This document shows, piece after piece, positions 23,751 through 35,519 of a DNA stretch of 64,000 nt. The stretch comes from Trichostrongylus colubriformis. Lineage: Eukaryota > Nematoda > Chromadorea > Rhabditida > Trichostrongylidae. Below the pieces are notes generated by a model. The model did no database searches. It saw only the letters and a program-made list of their open reading frames with translations, and was not told the DNA's origin. The DNA lies in contig OZ022259.1 in the NCBI GenBank assembly GCA_963978905.1, positions 12,772,001 through 12,836,000 on the forward strand. The letters are read 5' to 3'. The first letter of the stretch is position 1. Every line of letters starts with the position of its first letter. The translations under genes were made by a program, and so were the position numbers.

Positions 23751-24151
23751 CGGTGCTACTGGAGTTGGGGGGGGGGCCAGCGCACTGTGCTCTGCGTCTC
23801 TAACGCAGGTATAGAGCGCAGAGAAGCCATAGCGCTAGCCGAATCGGCTTCGAATACTGCATAGAAACGATTCTAATGAAGCAAATTCGTGCTTTTTTTC
23901 CATCCTATGTTAGCCTAAGCCTTGGGGAAGGAGATTCCCTTTCCCTAGGCTTAGGCGAATATGCGTAAGTGGTTGTTTAGTCTAGTTGAAGTGAATTTCT
24001 CGTTATATTCTGATGGAGGAATAGTTTGATTGTTTTTTCAGTTAGTTAGCTGTATCTAGGCATAAAATAACCTTGAGAGTGCCTATAAACAGAAATTGGG
24101 GGCAACTTATGCTTTTGTCGAGTGGCCCCCCCCCCAACTCCAGTAGCGCCG
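23751..24151. mobile_element. 401-bp MITE with 6-bp duplication AAAAGG
   Basis: The left end CGGTGCTACTGGAGTTGGGG and the inverted right end CCCCAACTCCAGTAGCGCCG form near-perfect terminal inverted repeats, followed on both sides by a G/C homopolymer run and GGCCA. The flanks carry AAAAGG at 23745-23750 and 24152-24157. A second hairpin lies inside (CCTAAGCC...GGCTTAGG at about 23914-23953). There is no coding capacity. A 6-bp duplication does not fit Tc1/mariner (TA) or typical hAT (8 bp), so the superfamily is open. Confidence 0.82.
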
Positions 24152-24347
24152 AAAAGGCAAATGTCGAAGTAAGCCTAATGCTGAAGTGCATTGCATTTTG
24201 CAAAACATTTTATTGCATAATCGAGCTCACACACTTTGATTAATACTAGAAGGAAACTCAAAAAGAACTGAGGTACGCAGAGTGGAAAAAAGTACTCTCT
24301 TGTCCAAGATTGGAGTGGTACAATTCACTAAACTACCATTCAAAATA

Positions 24348-25246
24348 TTAGGTTGATTCATAATAAATCGGACAAATTGACCAATTTTAATCATTGTCGT
24401 ACAACTTTTTTACGACAACAGGGATTCACTTGAAATATACTCCATCTTTATCGATGACCTTCTGCCACGGTATAGGCAGATCATGGATGCCCTTGCTCCA
24501 GAAGGCCGGAAGCTGGAACTCGAAGAAGTTGCCGAGTGCCGCCTTGACCTCGTCGCGAGTTTTGAAGTCTTGGCCGTCCAGGTGGCGTTGGCTGTGGGAG
24601 AAAAGGTGGAAATCTGAAGGGGCCAGGTCTGGGGAGTACGGTGGGTATAGAAGTACGGTCCAACTGTACGACAGCAGCTCGGCCTTGGTCGATCTTGCGA
24701 AGTGCGGTCTGTGGAAGTAGACACGTTGTCGTGCTGGAAGTAGACATGTGACCGCCGCCGTAGCGAACTTTGAACATTGGCCTTCAATTCTCGTAATTGA
24801 CGAACGTAGACGTCGGCGGATACTGTGGTACCTTCATCGAGCAGCTCCCAGTACTCTACGCCGTGTACGCTCCACCAACCGCGGTTTTCGTCTTCGATGG
24901 AATAGTCGCCTGACGCAAACTTCGAATGCTACAACTACAGTGTACTTCTGCCGGGGGCATGCTCCTTGTGAACTTCTATCAGACGTCTGCCGATATCCGC
25001 GGGTTCCTGGCCAGATAGCGATATAAATAGTATGACGTTGCGGATGTGGTCTCTGGACCGCTTGAAATCGTGCGGCATTGTGGCGGAATGAATTTACTTT
25101 GGAGTGATTATTTTGCGGTACTTTGAAGAGCTTTTCATACTCATTCCAACGGTACCTCGCGCGTCCATTTTCGTTAATTCGTTACTGAGTTATGATCTCT
25201 AGAAATCATCACTACCATTTGTCCGATTTATTATGAATCAACCTAA
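24348..25246 (-). mobile_element. Mariner element, family B, internally deleted
   Basis: Both ends read TTAGGTTGATTCATAATAAA inward and are flanked by TA (24346-24347, 25247-25248). The minus strand encodes the C-terminal part of a mariner transposase at about 24415-24670: an SPDLAPSDFHLFSH block (carrying the third catalytic aspartate) is readable, ending near KVIDKDGVYFK. At 899 bp, with frame breaks further upstream, it cannot make an active enzyme. Confidence 0.9.
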
Positions 25247-25249
25247 TAT

Positions 25250-26110
25250 ATAAAAAGGTGCTAATATGTGTAGTTAGGGAAAGTCCCCCAACTGTCGTGC
25301 TGTCATGTCTCACTCGAAATCGTTTTACAACCATACTTGTAGACTCAAACGTATATTTTCAAATAGGGTTTATTTCAGGCAGGAAAGAGTTTTCCCCTGA
25401 TTTAAGGCTCAGGCTAAAGGCTCAGGCAAGAATAACGCCGGACGTCAATCTCACTCAAAAACCACATCAGCACCTATAAAAATGCTAGGATACAAAAAAG
25501 AATATAAAAGGATAAGATAATACAGATACACACTAATAACAAGTTGAAGCAGGTTGCTCCAATTAGAAACAGGTGACACGTGCGCGAACGTCGGGGCGCG
25601 ACGCCGCATCGCGATTTTTCTGTCCTAACGACATACACCCTTCGGTAATTGAAGGATTCCGGTTGCATAGGAGAGCATGAAATTCGAGTGTTTCTCAGAA
25701 GAAATTCAAAAAAAGAATGAGAAATCGGAATGATGGGATGAAATGTTCAGAAAAACGAGCTGATTTCCATGGCATTTCAAGGGATGGCAGTGCCTAGCTA
25801 GAAAGCGTCTCAACGCTGAAAAGGAGCTTCACTGATAAAAATGTCTCAATTTCTCTCACAGTGTGCTGTAAAATGCGGAATAAAGAGTGGGGGGGGGGGG
25901 GGGGCTCAACGAAAAAAGCTTGAAGGGGCATGTCTAACCCTTTACACATCGCAGTCTACGTGATAATATAATGAGGAAAGTACTGAAAACAGCTTTACAA
26001 AAATGTTTTTCGATGGCGTCAAGTCGTAGGCCATGGTGACTAAGCGAACAGGAAAACGAGGACTGTGGTGATGAGATGGCGGGTGAAGCGCTATGTCAAT
26101 ATTGCCTATC
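25250..26110. other. Intergenic, no supported gene; poly-G run
   Basis: Contains a 16-base G run at 25889-25904. No exon-like structure or repeat match was found. Confidence 0.3.
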
Positions 26111-26112
26111 GA

Positions 26113-26184
26113 TTATTGAACAAAAGCCGATCGACGATCACCCTACCGGAAATCATCGTTAATCGATCGGCTTCTGATCAATAA
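26113..26184. repeat. Inverted repeat, about 28-bp arms
   Basis: The left arm contains AAAAGCCGATCGACGATCA and the right arm the inverted TCGTTAATCGATCGGCTTCT. Outer ends TTATTGA and ATCAATAA also pair. The loop is 15 bases. It could be a tiny MITE or a transcribed hairpin; nothing distinguishes these. Confidence 0.6.
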
Positions 26185-26329
26185 AATGACCATAGAAGAT
26201 ATAATTGAGCTGCTTCATGTTAGCTAGTAAGAGAAGACTCAGAGAAACAAAATTTCAAGCAATTGTAGCGATCTCGAGGTATTCGAAATTTTAGAATTTC
26301 ATTTCCATCATCATTAGAGGATAGGAGAA

Positions 26330-26521
26330 AATATCCTTGAATATTTTTTAAAAATAATATGAATACTGATAACAAGAAATTGAAATGAATTACACATTAA
26401 ATTAACTATATCACTAAAGAATGAAAGAAAATATTTTGAATATTCATCAAAATAATATGAATATTGATAACAAGCACCAGAAATGTATTATAAATTGAAT
26501 TACACTATCGTAATAAAATCT
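26330..26521 (+). repeat. Tandem duplication of a roughly 96-bp AT-rich unit
   Basis: Both units contain TGAATATT, AATAATATGAATA, TGATAACAAG and GAATTACAC in the same order and spacing. Very AT-rich, non-coding. Confidence 0.6.
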
Positions 26522-26959
26522 TAAATTCATACTTACCATTCATTCACATTATTCATCTCATAATTTTCGGGATGGATGAGTTCTAAAAAATAAGGAAGTT
26601 TTCTTCCAATAGGCGAGCGAAATATAATTCGTACACTAATTAAAAATGATATTTGGGGACCATGTTACTAATGCAATATGTTGTCTCACTACTATCCCCC
26701 CACCCAATAAGTAAACTTGGCAAAGGATTCGTAATAGAGCCGTTGATCGTGCTCACTTGAAGCGGCCGAGTTGCCAATCTGCCAACGCCACTCCACCTCA
26801 TTAGCGCTTCCGGAGAGCTTCCAACTAAACTCCATCTGGTCACGCGAAGCGATATGGGATTGGCAGCTAAGAGATGAGCATCTTATTGCTTAACTGGCAC
26901 CTAAAGATTCAGTTACAAGGTTGGTCTCAAGCCCGTCGACGGTATCGTCCACGAAAATC

Positions 26960-27330
26960 TGTGCTTTTTTGCTGCCCATATATTTATGTTGTATTTGTCT
27001 AATAAGGGCCGCATGCAAAATTTTATGTGAAAAGATAGAATTCAGCTGAGATACAACTCCTCGAATTCTCGGCCGGGTGAGAGTGAGAGGGCTCCGAGTT
27101 AAAGCCCTGTCCGTCGTCCGTCGCGGCTGGGAACGAAAAATAGGACTATTTGCGTAACTTTCTGTTCTTACAATGGGTCTCCGACCGCGGCGGACGACGA
27201 AGTGGGCACTTGCTCGATGGCCCCGCCCAACCGGCCGAAACTTTGTGGTGCTGTACCTTAGCCGGATTCACATTTTCCGCATGAAATTTTGCATGCAGCC
27301 CACATTAGGCAAAGGACATAAATATATTAG
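26960..27330. mobile_element. Palindromic repeat, family D
   Basis: The left part (about 26975-27030) reads TATATTTATGTTGTATTTG...GCCGCATGCAAAATTTTATG. The right part (about 27275-27335) is its inverted copy, with CATGAAATTTTGCATGC and ACATAAATATATTAGG. The centre is GC-rich with GTCCGTCGCGG. Related half-copies lie at 28885-29070 and 36340-36480. MITE-like, non-coding. Confidence 0.6.
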
Positions 27331-27514
27331 GTAACATAAAAACTCATTTTTCCTAGACGATTCCTTTAAGAATCCATCTAAGGTAATAGAAGGGTGAAAT
27401 GGTAGGAGTGGTAGGACCTCGAATGGTGGGAACAAAAATTTCGCCCATGGTGCGGACCGTTTGCATCTACGGTGCAAAGCGAGGTGCGAGAGTCGAAATG
27501 CCATGTGATGCCCA

Positions 27515-27850
27515 AAAACCTACTTTATATAATCGGCGAAGTGTGCCTAGTGTGTATCTTTGCGTGTGTGTCTGTATGATCGGAAATCCATATCTCGCGC
27601 CGCAGCAAATATGGGAACCTGAGTTTTACAAGAGATGTAGGGGGTGGTAAGGGAACCCTGGAGGTGGTGGACTGAAAGTGTTAGCAGCTGATGAGTTCTG
27701 ATGAGAGCTCCTTTTCTCTCTGTTTTATAAGGACTACCTTATATAATCGGTCAAGTGTGTCTGTTGGTGTGTGCTGATAAGAAGCCTCTTTGACTTTCTC
27801 TCTTAAATAAAGCCTACTTTATATGATCGGCTAATCGATGGTGGGCCTTG
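27515..27850 (+). repeat. Three spaced copies of a CTACYTTATATAATCGG motif
   Basis: Near-identical 17-base motifs (CCTACTTTATATAATCGG, ACTACCTTATATAATCGG, CCTACTTTATATGATCGG) occur near 27518, 27733 and 27808. The first two are followed by AAGTGTG and a TG-rich stretch. They may be decayed units of one repeat. No gene is supported here. Confidence 0.45.
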
Positions 27851-28884
27851 AGCGCATGATAAATAAATAAATAATTAAAACTCCAAAAGACGAATGTCAT
27901 CGAATTCGTTCCGCCTTTTGGGTTTATCCTAGAACTCTGACACTCATAGGTGTTTTGAGGAGTAGAAGGAGGACATTCATAGTTGGTGATCCAAGGTGAT
28001 AATGTTTGATAATATTCTCAAAAGGCAAGCGGTGGTACTACTATTCTATTGCTATAGTAAAAGCGTCTGATGCTCAGTGCCACTAGGTGAACATATTTTG
28101 TTTATTTTTTGATATCAGTCGCCCATGTATCGACCGCTGAATTGCTCAGCGTTCCGAATAAAGGAGCGCGTCTTTTGATACTGCATTCTACATGGATAAT
28201 CACAACAGTATGAAGAAAATGGTAAAGGTAATGTGAGTGGCGAGAGCTTCTGAAGTGACTCATCCAGATGAAAGCTATGGGTTCAGATAGACGATGTGTG
28301 AGAATGATTTTAGTAGAAAACAGCATCACCAGGCTTTATAAAAATGCCTTTTCCAGGCTGTCGGTTGTTTTCTTCACTTTTGTGCTACTCAGCACCTCGA
28401 CTTTCATATTCAGCAATCTTCTCATTCAATCCTTCATTAAACCTGAGCTACCCATACCCCTGCCTTCAGACATTCAGCCTTACTATTTGAGGAATATCTG
28501 ATAAATGCGCGTGGGCAAATAGCGTGCAGACAGCCCTAAACTCTCAAAAAGCCTTTGCATAAGTTATGAATCACTGAATGATCCAACACAAATTACAAAT
28601 ATGGAAATTGAAAGCAGAAGTGGACCTTAGATTTTGTTTACAAGGCCTTGGAGTGGTGAGAGGGTTGGTCAGCTGGAACTCATTTGTCAAGCAAAACGAA
28701 TGTGAAGCAGATCGCTCATTCTGTTCAGATGCTGCCAAATAATGGACAGTGATAAAAAGCCCAACCGCACAGGCGTTTGAAGTACTGTGTGGCTTATCCA
28801 GTCTGTTTTGATGATAACACCGCCTAAAACGAGGTGACGTTCTTCCCAGTCATCCACAAACCTGCGAGTTGTAAAAGAATCGTG

Positions 28885-29070
28885 CACGGACAAATGGATT
28901 TTTTCGTTATCCATATACTTATGTTGTATTTGCTGGCTAATTGCGGTATGCAAAGTTTCACAAAAGAATTTCAGGAGCGCAGAGTGGGAACAGAAAATCG
29001 CCCATTCGGTCGGCTTTCGCACAGTCATCCGTCGCGGTCGGAATCGGAGATGGGACTAACTTTTTCGTGC
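28885..29070 (+). repeat. Repeat family D, half-copy
   Basis: Matches 26950-27160 in order: TTATCCATATACTTATGTTG, TAATTGCGGTATGCAAAGTT and GTCATCCGTCGCGGTCGG. Non-coding. Confidence 0.55.
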
Positions 29071-29182
29071 ACAATTCCTTTGTATGGCTCAGTTGGACAA
29101 CAATTCACCGCGGAATGAAGCGAAGGCTATCAGCGTTCTCCTATTGTTAGCACTGTTGATGTATAACAGTTATACTACAATA

Positions 29183-29483
29183 AAGGATAAAAGGATAAAG
29201 TTTTTGGCGCTTATCAATCCCTCTCTGGGATGCGCTGCACATTCTAGTTCCATTCAGAATCTGGTGGCTGGTGAATGTGACGTGGGCTATACAATGACTT
29301 GCGGTGGCCAGCCGATGTACAAGTCAGTGCTTTTATCCTCCCAGACGAGTCTGGTACCAATTTGCCGACCCCGGAGGGATGGAAGGCTTGGTTGGCCTGG
29401 GCGGGCGTTGGTGCGGGATTTGATCCCCGCACCATGAGAGTGGTGAGTGCACCACCTGTCACTACACCACCTCCGCCCAAAAA
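29183..29483 (-). mobile_element. tRNA-like SINE with 12-bp target duplication
   Basis: It is flanked by the perfect duplication TATACTACAATA at 29171-29182 and 29484-29495. Read on the minus strand it begins GGGCGGAGGTGGTGTAGTGA, an A-box-like region. GCGGGGATCAAATCCCGC follows about 40 bases on, close to the RNA polymerase III B box GGTTCGANTCC within a pairing stem. A roughly 200-bp body comes next, and the tail is (TTTATCC)-like repeats. Length 301 bp. This is the clearest copy of the family. Confidence 0.9.
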
Positions 29484-29654
29484 TATACTACAATATAGCA
29501 ACAAAAATCAAAATTATATAACACTTATATAATGCAAAAAAGTGAATATCATATCTATGCATAGCGCGAATAATATAATTTCATTTACAGTTTTTCTAAG
29601 AATTTTCGCTCCAAAGTCAAGTGCTGTGCTTAAGAGGTAGGAGGGTGTTCAGTG

Positions 29655-29930
29655 TTAAACAACGCCCATGCTCGGGCGTGTACCCCTATGTCAGGATTAC
29701 CGCTGCATGTCGCAAGCGAAGAATGCGGACGAGCTAAAGGGGCCATGTTGTTGGGTCTCGAGGCAATTACAAGTCAACTGCACATAGTGCCCCTAGCATT
29801 AAAGTCTAATCGTGCTAATTGTAAGACTCAACTACCGCGATGCGCACAGCTCGCACAAACTGCGTGCACGGCGCTCGTCGTCGTGCGAAATACTGACATA
29901 AGGGTACACACCCCACACCCTCACATGAAT
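29655..29930. mobile_element. Palindromic MITE-like element, family G
   Basis: Ends GGGCGTGTACCCCTATGTCA and the inverted TGACATAAGGGTACACACCC are about 25-bp inverted repeats. The interior GCATGTCGCAAGCGAAGAAT, GCGGACGAGCTA block recurs at 63845-63880. The 134-codon frame through it is not conserved in that relative, so it is not called a gene. Confidence 0.65.
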
Positions 29931-30139
29931 TCTGAGGGGCAACGCAAGCTTCAAACGAACATGTCGCTATCGACATGTCAATCATGCAAAGGTATGTTGC
30001 TGCTCAGTATCCAACAAGCTGTGCTTCCATCAAAGGAATTGACTACGAAATACTGAGTTATTCACTCCTCCATCGCACATAGTTGTGTTATATTTTCAAA
30101 CCGTTTTATTTTACCACCAGCAAGTTTCGTGCGAAAAGC

Positions 30140-30365
30140 CAAAATACAGCAGAGATAAATCCCCGTGGAATCTCCAACTCTTCGGTCACGTGGGCGGGGA
30201 TCTAGCAACTTGGATGGCGGCGCTAGATCTCTGGAAGCAAATCCGGTGCCGTCATGTGATCGGTGCCGCACCGTAGGAAGGAGATCAATATTGAGCGCCG
30301 AACTCTGTACTGTGCCGCTTCCCGCCGACAACAGTTGAACGAGGGTTCGGCGGGAATTCAAACGA
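30140..30365 (-). repeat. Dispersed repeat C, minus-strand copy
   Basis: The reverse complement runs CCGCCGAACCCTCG, CAACTGTTGTCGGCGGG, then ATCACATGACGGC and CCCCGCCCACGTGACCG. The same order occurs at 43850-44035, with looser relatives at 34540-34760 and 35520-35790. Non-coding. Confidence 0.55.
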
Positions 30366-31226
30366 GTTGCTACTACGGAAGATTTCAGATTTTTGCATCA
30401 CAATGAAGAATTTTCAGAGTTCTCTATGTGTTTCTTTTCAAGTTATTCAATGAAGTTTAGTGCTATGAAGCAAGTACTTCTCGCTGTAGTTTAGTTTTGA
30501 AAAGCCTTCGAATTATTGAATTCCACGCACGATTTCATTTGAAAGAGCGCTCCGATTCCACTTTCCCATCGGAAAGCCATGCACAGCTATCATGCTAACA
30601 CTCAACAAGTAACATGATTCCGATAACTCGATCTTTCAGGAATAATAAAACATTGCAAATTTATGGTTAATATTCTTTTTGAACTCCACATCAGTTACAT
30701 AGTTCTTCGAATGCATCATTGGCGTAGTTGCACAGGAAAATAAAGACGATAATAACACAAAAAAACTGATTTAATTAAGCTGGAAAAAAGATTCATAGTT
30801 TTTAGAAAACAGGACCAATCTGTACTTCTAAAACTAAGTCAACGAGTGATCTTTGCTGGACAAGGCTCTATATTTTTTGGAGGGAGCGAATTTGCTGAAA
30901 GTATTAAAAATGTCATCAATAAGCGCCGTCACTGAGGCAGTGTCGGCCTTCCTTGAAGAAATCCCTGGGTGGCAATTTTGAGCCAATTCCACGCCTCTAC
31001 TGAAATGGAAGATTACAGCTGGTATGTTTTACGCATATCTACAAAAACTAGTACGGCGTGACTGGCACAGCCAGCGGCTGAAACCTTTGCCCGGTCGTTG
31101 TCGAACACGTTGAGCAGATTCTACCAGGTACGCGTAACAAGTGTAATATATTCTTATATGCAGCTGAGATTTTGAGTCGATAAGCGGGAATTCTTGCAGA
31201 TCGCTGCTAGGGGTGGATTCATTCGA
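30366..31226. other. Intergenic, no supported gene
   Basis: AT-rich; short frames only. Nothing recognised between the repeat at 30140-30365 and the SINE duplication at 31227. Confidence 0.3.
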
Positions 31227-31242
31227 CTTATCCACACACTCA

Positions 31243-31528
31243 GGGCGAAGGTGGTGCAGTGACAGGTGACGCACTCATCACTCTCATGGTGCGGGGATCA
31301 AACCGCGCATAAACGCCCGCCCAGGCCAACCAAGCCCTCTATCCCTACGGGTCGGCAAATTGGCAGACTCGTCTGGGAGGATGAAAGCACTGACTTGTAC
31401 ATCGGCTGGCCACCGTAAGCCATTGTATAAGCCTCATCACATTCATAGCCATCACGATTCTGAATGGAACTAGAATGTGCGGCGCGTCCCGGAAAAGGAT
31501 TGATTAACGCCAAAAACTTTATCCTATC
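31243..31528 (+). mobile_element. tRNA-like SINE with 16-bp target duplication
   Basis: It is flanked by the perfect duplication CTTATCCACACACTCA at 31227-31242 and 31529-31544. The plus strand starts GGGCGAAGGTGGTGCAGTGA, has the B-box-like GGGGATCAAACC, and ends in an ACTTTATCCTATC tail. The tail partly overlaps the duplication in sequence, as expected when target and tail are alike. Length 286 bp. Confidence 0.9.
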
Positions 31529-31549
31529 CTTATCCACACACTCATATAC

Positions 31550-32700
31550 TCGTTTTACCGTTTCAATGTCACTAGAAAATAGTAGCAACAACTAAAAATT
31601 GGTTTGAAAGTTGCTGACCTTTTACCTACCCGATCAAGCGTAAAAAAAGCCTAGCATTTCGGACTCACCCACCCAATCCATGGAGACGTTGAGTGGTACT
31701 GAAAGGGAAGCCCTAAAAATAGTAGCAACAACGTTTTTGACGAAAACGGTTAATTCTTCAAGGATGCGCCGTGCATTCCTACACGCTTGGAGACTGTGAG
31801 CTAATGACGGCAGTTCATTGCCGGTATTCTAATCTCACAGCACCAGACACTAAACTGAAGTGCGATAGAAACCTTGGCTAGGGTCAAGACTCTGTGGAAG
31901 TATACTCGTTGTGAGGAGCAGGAAGCACGGTGTCGAGGAGAATAGTCGCTTCAGTACGAATCCCCCTTCTGACCTCTACAATGTCAGCAATTTTAGCAGA
32001 AAGAATTATCTGGGACCCTCACTATTCCCATAATTTTATGTGGTAGTGTTCACGATTTCCTTGCAAATCTCACCGTTCTCGTTGTTTTGCTGCATTGCGC
32101 AAAGGGGGAAAAAACTGCAAGTGAGCTGGTAAGGAACCCGCTTTGATTGCCTTGTGGGTGTGAAAAACCAGCGCGGATGCTCGCATGAGACGAGCGCATC
32201 TCATTAACCTCTACTATTCTGATCATCTTCACCACTTCATGTCAACGCATGGTCTTCATCATTTTTGCCTTTGACAACGGCCATCTTCCCGACCTCGGTG
32301 AGTTTTATTTTGGGGGGGGGGGGCCAGAGAAAAGTCGTTGTAGATCTATAAAACCCTCTGTACCGTATAGGCAAGGCAGAGTGGATGCAGGTGCATTTTC
32401 CCTTTTTCTCTTTTTTTTTGAGCTGTCAGGTGAATTTCGAAAAAAAGTCATCACGCCAACTTCTTGCTCAATGGCCACATTACAGTCGATTCTATCAGTT
32501 CATGTAAACACAACACCTCTCAGAAAAAAAAACTGACCAAAAATTGAAAAAGGAAGTTTTAGTCAAAAAATGAATATCGATGGACAAATTTTCTTTTAGT
32601 TGACAAGGAAATCTAAAAGATATGGAGAGCTCAAGAATTGGGTAGTTCTTCAGCAAAAAAAAAAAACAGAAATTAATAGACACACAATCGATTTCGAAAA
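31550..32700. other. Intergenic, no supported gene
   Basis: No exon chain or repeat match. A poly-G run occurs at about 32313-32323. Confidence 0.3.
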
Positions 32701-32701
32701 A

Positions 32702-32832
32702 ACAGATAGGGCGTGGCTTACGGCCTTGGGTGAATGGCGAGAGTGAGAGTACGTGACGAGAGTGAGAGTGTGTGGCGGTGTGAGAGAGTTCGACACACAT
32801 TCATCCAAATCCGAAGGCCACGCCCTATCTGT
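32702..32832. mobile_element. Short palindromic MITE, GATAGGGCGTGGC family, copy 2
   Basis: Termini ACAGATAGGGCGTGGC and GCCACGCCCTATCTGT are perfect 16-bp inverted repeats, and similarity extends a few bases outward. The centre is a GAGAGTGAGAGT-rich stretch. Relative of 4770-4861. Confidence 0.75.
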
Positions 32833-33724
32833 TTCTCGGAAATGGACTGTAAGTGAACTGCAAGCTCACTGAGCCGACTTTGAGAGAACATTTAAAATGC
32901 AGTTTGTTTTTCTCACACAGTGTTATATCATTACTGAATTTCAATTTATATATTTTAAATTATTGTGTTAACAGTTAGAAGGATGGATCCAATTCAGATA
33001 CTTGCGGGACCACTCGATCTGCTCGGTACTCCCGTTAACAAGCGATAGGGAGTGATAAGCGATCGTAATAGAATGTGTTCTGAACATGATTACTTGTACT
33101 AAATAAGATATGAAAGACTCTAGGAGAGAAGAATAATATAGAAAACTCAAAGCGATAAAAGATAAATATTCGGAAAAAGGGTCAAGCATTGCGGAAAATT
33201 TCGAGAAACACGACTTTCCATATCTCCTCCCTATGCGAACTAAAACACGATCGTCTCTGAGGATTCCGTTACCAATGATTAACCCTGGCCGAAAGCGAAA
33301 AAAAAAATGGCGCTGGATCTGTGAAGCGCAGTGAACTGCTTACTCTTTCCTTTGACTAATATCGAATAAAATAAAATAGAATAGGATGGAAGTAGTCCAA
33401 AAAAGACGAATACTGCATATAAATAGACATGGGTTCCTTTAAGTGGAATTATATGACTGACTATAAAGCTGCAGACCCGTTATGGATGAATGAAAGGCCG
33501 GCACCTATGAGAACCGACGGAACACAACAAGCGGTGGAAAGGCAAAAAAATAATTATGAAAATGGACATTCTCCATTAACACAAGCCTAGCCGACCATGA
33601 GAAAAAAAATAGTGAAGTGAATGAGTACGCAAGAGGTGCAGCAAACAAAAGCTCGGCCAACATTTTTACAAAGTACTTAGTTTCATTAAAAACAAGTAGC
33701 TGATTAATTGTGGTGCTCTAATTA

Positions 33725-34019
33725 TAAAAAAAGGGTAAAGTTTTTGGCGTTAATCAATCCCTTTTTAGGATGCGCCGCACATTCTAGTTCCATTCAGAAT
33801 CGTGGTGCCTGGTGAATGTGATGTGGCCTATACAATGACTTGCGGTGGCCAGCCGATGTACAAGTCAGTGCTTTTATCCTCCCAGACAAGTCTGGTACCA
33901 ATTCCCCGACCCCGTAGGGATGGAAGGCTTGGTTGGCCTGGGCGGGCGTTGATGCGAGATTTGATCCCCGCACCATGAGAGTGGCGTGCGCGCCACCTAT
34001 CACTACACCACCTCCGCCG
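33725..34019 (-). mobile_element. tRNA-like SINE, near-complete copy
   Basis: Very similar to 29183-29483 over its whole length, from the AGGGTAAAGTTTTTGGCG tail to the CCACCTCCGCC head. The flanks GTGCTCTAATTA (33713-33724) and GTGCATTAATTA (34020-34031) match at 10 of 12 positions, an aged target duplication. Confidence 0.88.
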
Positions 34020-34539
34020 GTGCATTAATTACCAAAGAAAAACACCCATCGCTCGAGGGTAGGTTGCTGAGGCCATAGAAGATAGGAGGGCTGGCGAGGT
34101 AGGGCAGTGGCAATAGACGTCGCTACTATTAGCACGACCCTTAGAACTAATCCCGCCCATACCAACTGATCTCCCCGGACACCAGCATTGCCTTCGTGGA
34201 GCCCCACGAGCTGCTATGAGCTACTATGTTATAAGCCTGTGCTCTTTGAACAAAAAGGTGTGGGTCATTCTGGCCGATGCTCAAGATGAGCTCCTGGAAA
34301 CAGAACCTTTCAAAGGACGGCTGAAGCCCTATAGACACTCAGAGGCGTGAAGTATTTTATGGAAATATCCAGCTTATCTCAAAGTAAATAAGCTCAACCA
34401 AACCCTTTACTCCGATGCTCGGGAAAGATATGAGAGCGTCAAGATTCACGGACTTGGGGAGCTTTCGAAGTCGAGCTCGCTTTTATCATTTCACTGGATA
34501 CAGTAAATAAACAGAAACACGGAAATAACCGAAAAAGTT

Positions 34540-34760
34540 CCTTTGGTCCACAGCAAAAATCGAAAAACTGGAAGAAGAGCAACTTGTTTGAATTTCCGCC
34601 GAGCATCATTTGAACAGCCGTCGGCGGACAGAGCGCATACAAATTATCGCGCCCAGTGTTGATTTGCTTCTCACTCTGCGTCGCTGACCACGTCACCGCT
34701 GCTGCCTCTTTGCTCCTAGAGCTTTCGTGGCCGCGCCTCTTCGGAGGCCCCACCTCGTCA
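34540..34760 (+). repeat. Dispersed repeat C, copy
   Basis: Matches 35520-35790: GGAAGAAGAGCAAC, TTTGAAT..CCGCC, AGCCGTCGGCGG, CAGAGCGC, CGCCCA.TGTTGATTT, TTCTC.CTCTGCG and TTTCGTGGCCG/TCTTCGTGGCCG. The two are direct copies about 980 bp apart. Confidence 0.65.
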
Positions 34761-35519
34761 GACATCACCTTCGACTGCACAGGTTAGAGGCAAATTCACA
34801 AACTCGCAAATGCAATTCAAAATTGTTGACTGAATGCACAACCACTGAAGCTGATTAAAGGGGTAGAGAATCGGGTGAAACTCAATGTGGTTACCGGAGC
34901 TGTGACTAAACTCCTTTTCATGCATTTTTCGTGCTTTTTCTAAGGATCAACTGGAAATGCTTTTTTCCTAGAAAAGATGACGCAATTAGATGTCACAGTT
35001 ACGGAACATTGCATCCTCTCAAAGCATATAGAAATATAAGATGAAGGTAAAGCCTGTAGCGAGGATGGAGCAACGCGGAGCGTAATTGCAGCTTAACAGA
35101 GGGCGACCAAAAGCCATTTATGGCGCTGATAAGAGCACAAACGCTTTTGATGAGCTGACGCAACGGAATCTACATATGATATCTGTCGGAGGCACACCAC
35201 CGGACTTCTTCAGATTGACTAGAAACGCGGAAGAGCAGCCCAGTGAGAGGAAGCCAAGCAGGATCCTTGCGTGATGTTGCCTTGTCGACAATTTTTCGAT
35301 TCCTAGAAGCCGTTTTTGCTGACATAGAAAAGTGCATTAGAGTTGATTTCTAAGGAATAACCATCTCCTCCTGGATGGCTGTCAAGGGAAGGGAATGTTA
35401 TGAAAGCTGTGATCTCAAATCATAAAGGAATCGTCACTTCAATGGTTCCAATTTTTCTTGAAATCACTGTACTAGATAAATAGAGAGCATGTAAATAGAA
35501 ACATGGGAAAAAGCGAGAA

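Noticed and set aside
25889..25904. 16-base G run, and C/G runs at 8801, 8897, 23771 and 32313
   Set aside because: Simple homopolymers; several are parts of transposon ends and have no other support for function.
29652..30056. 134-codon plus-strand frame
   Set aside because: It runs through a palindromic repeat (29655-29930), and the relative at 63800-63990 does not preserve the frame.
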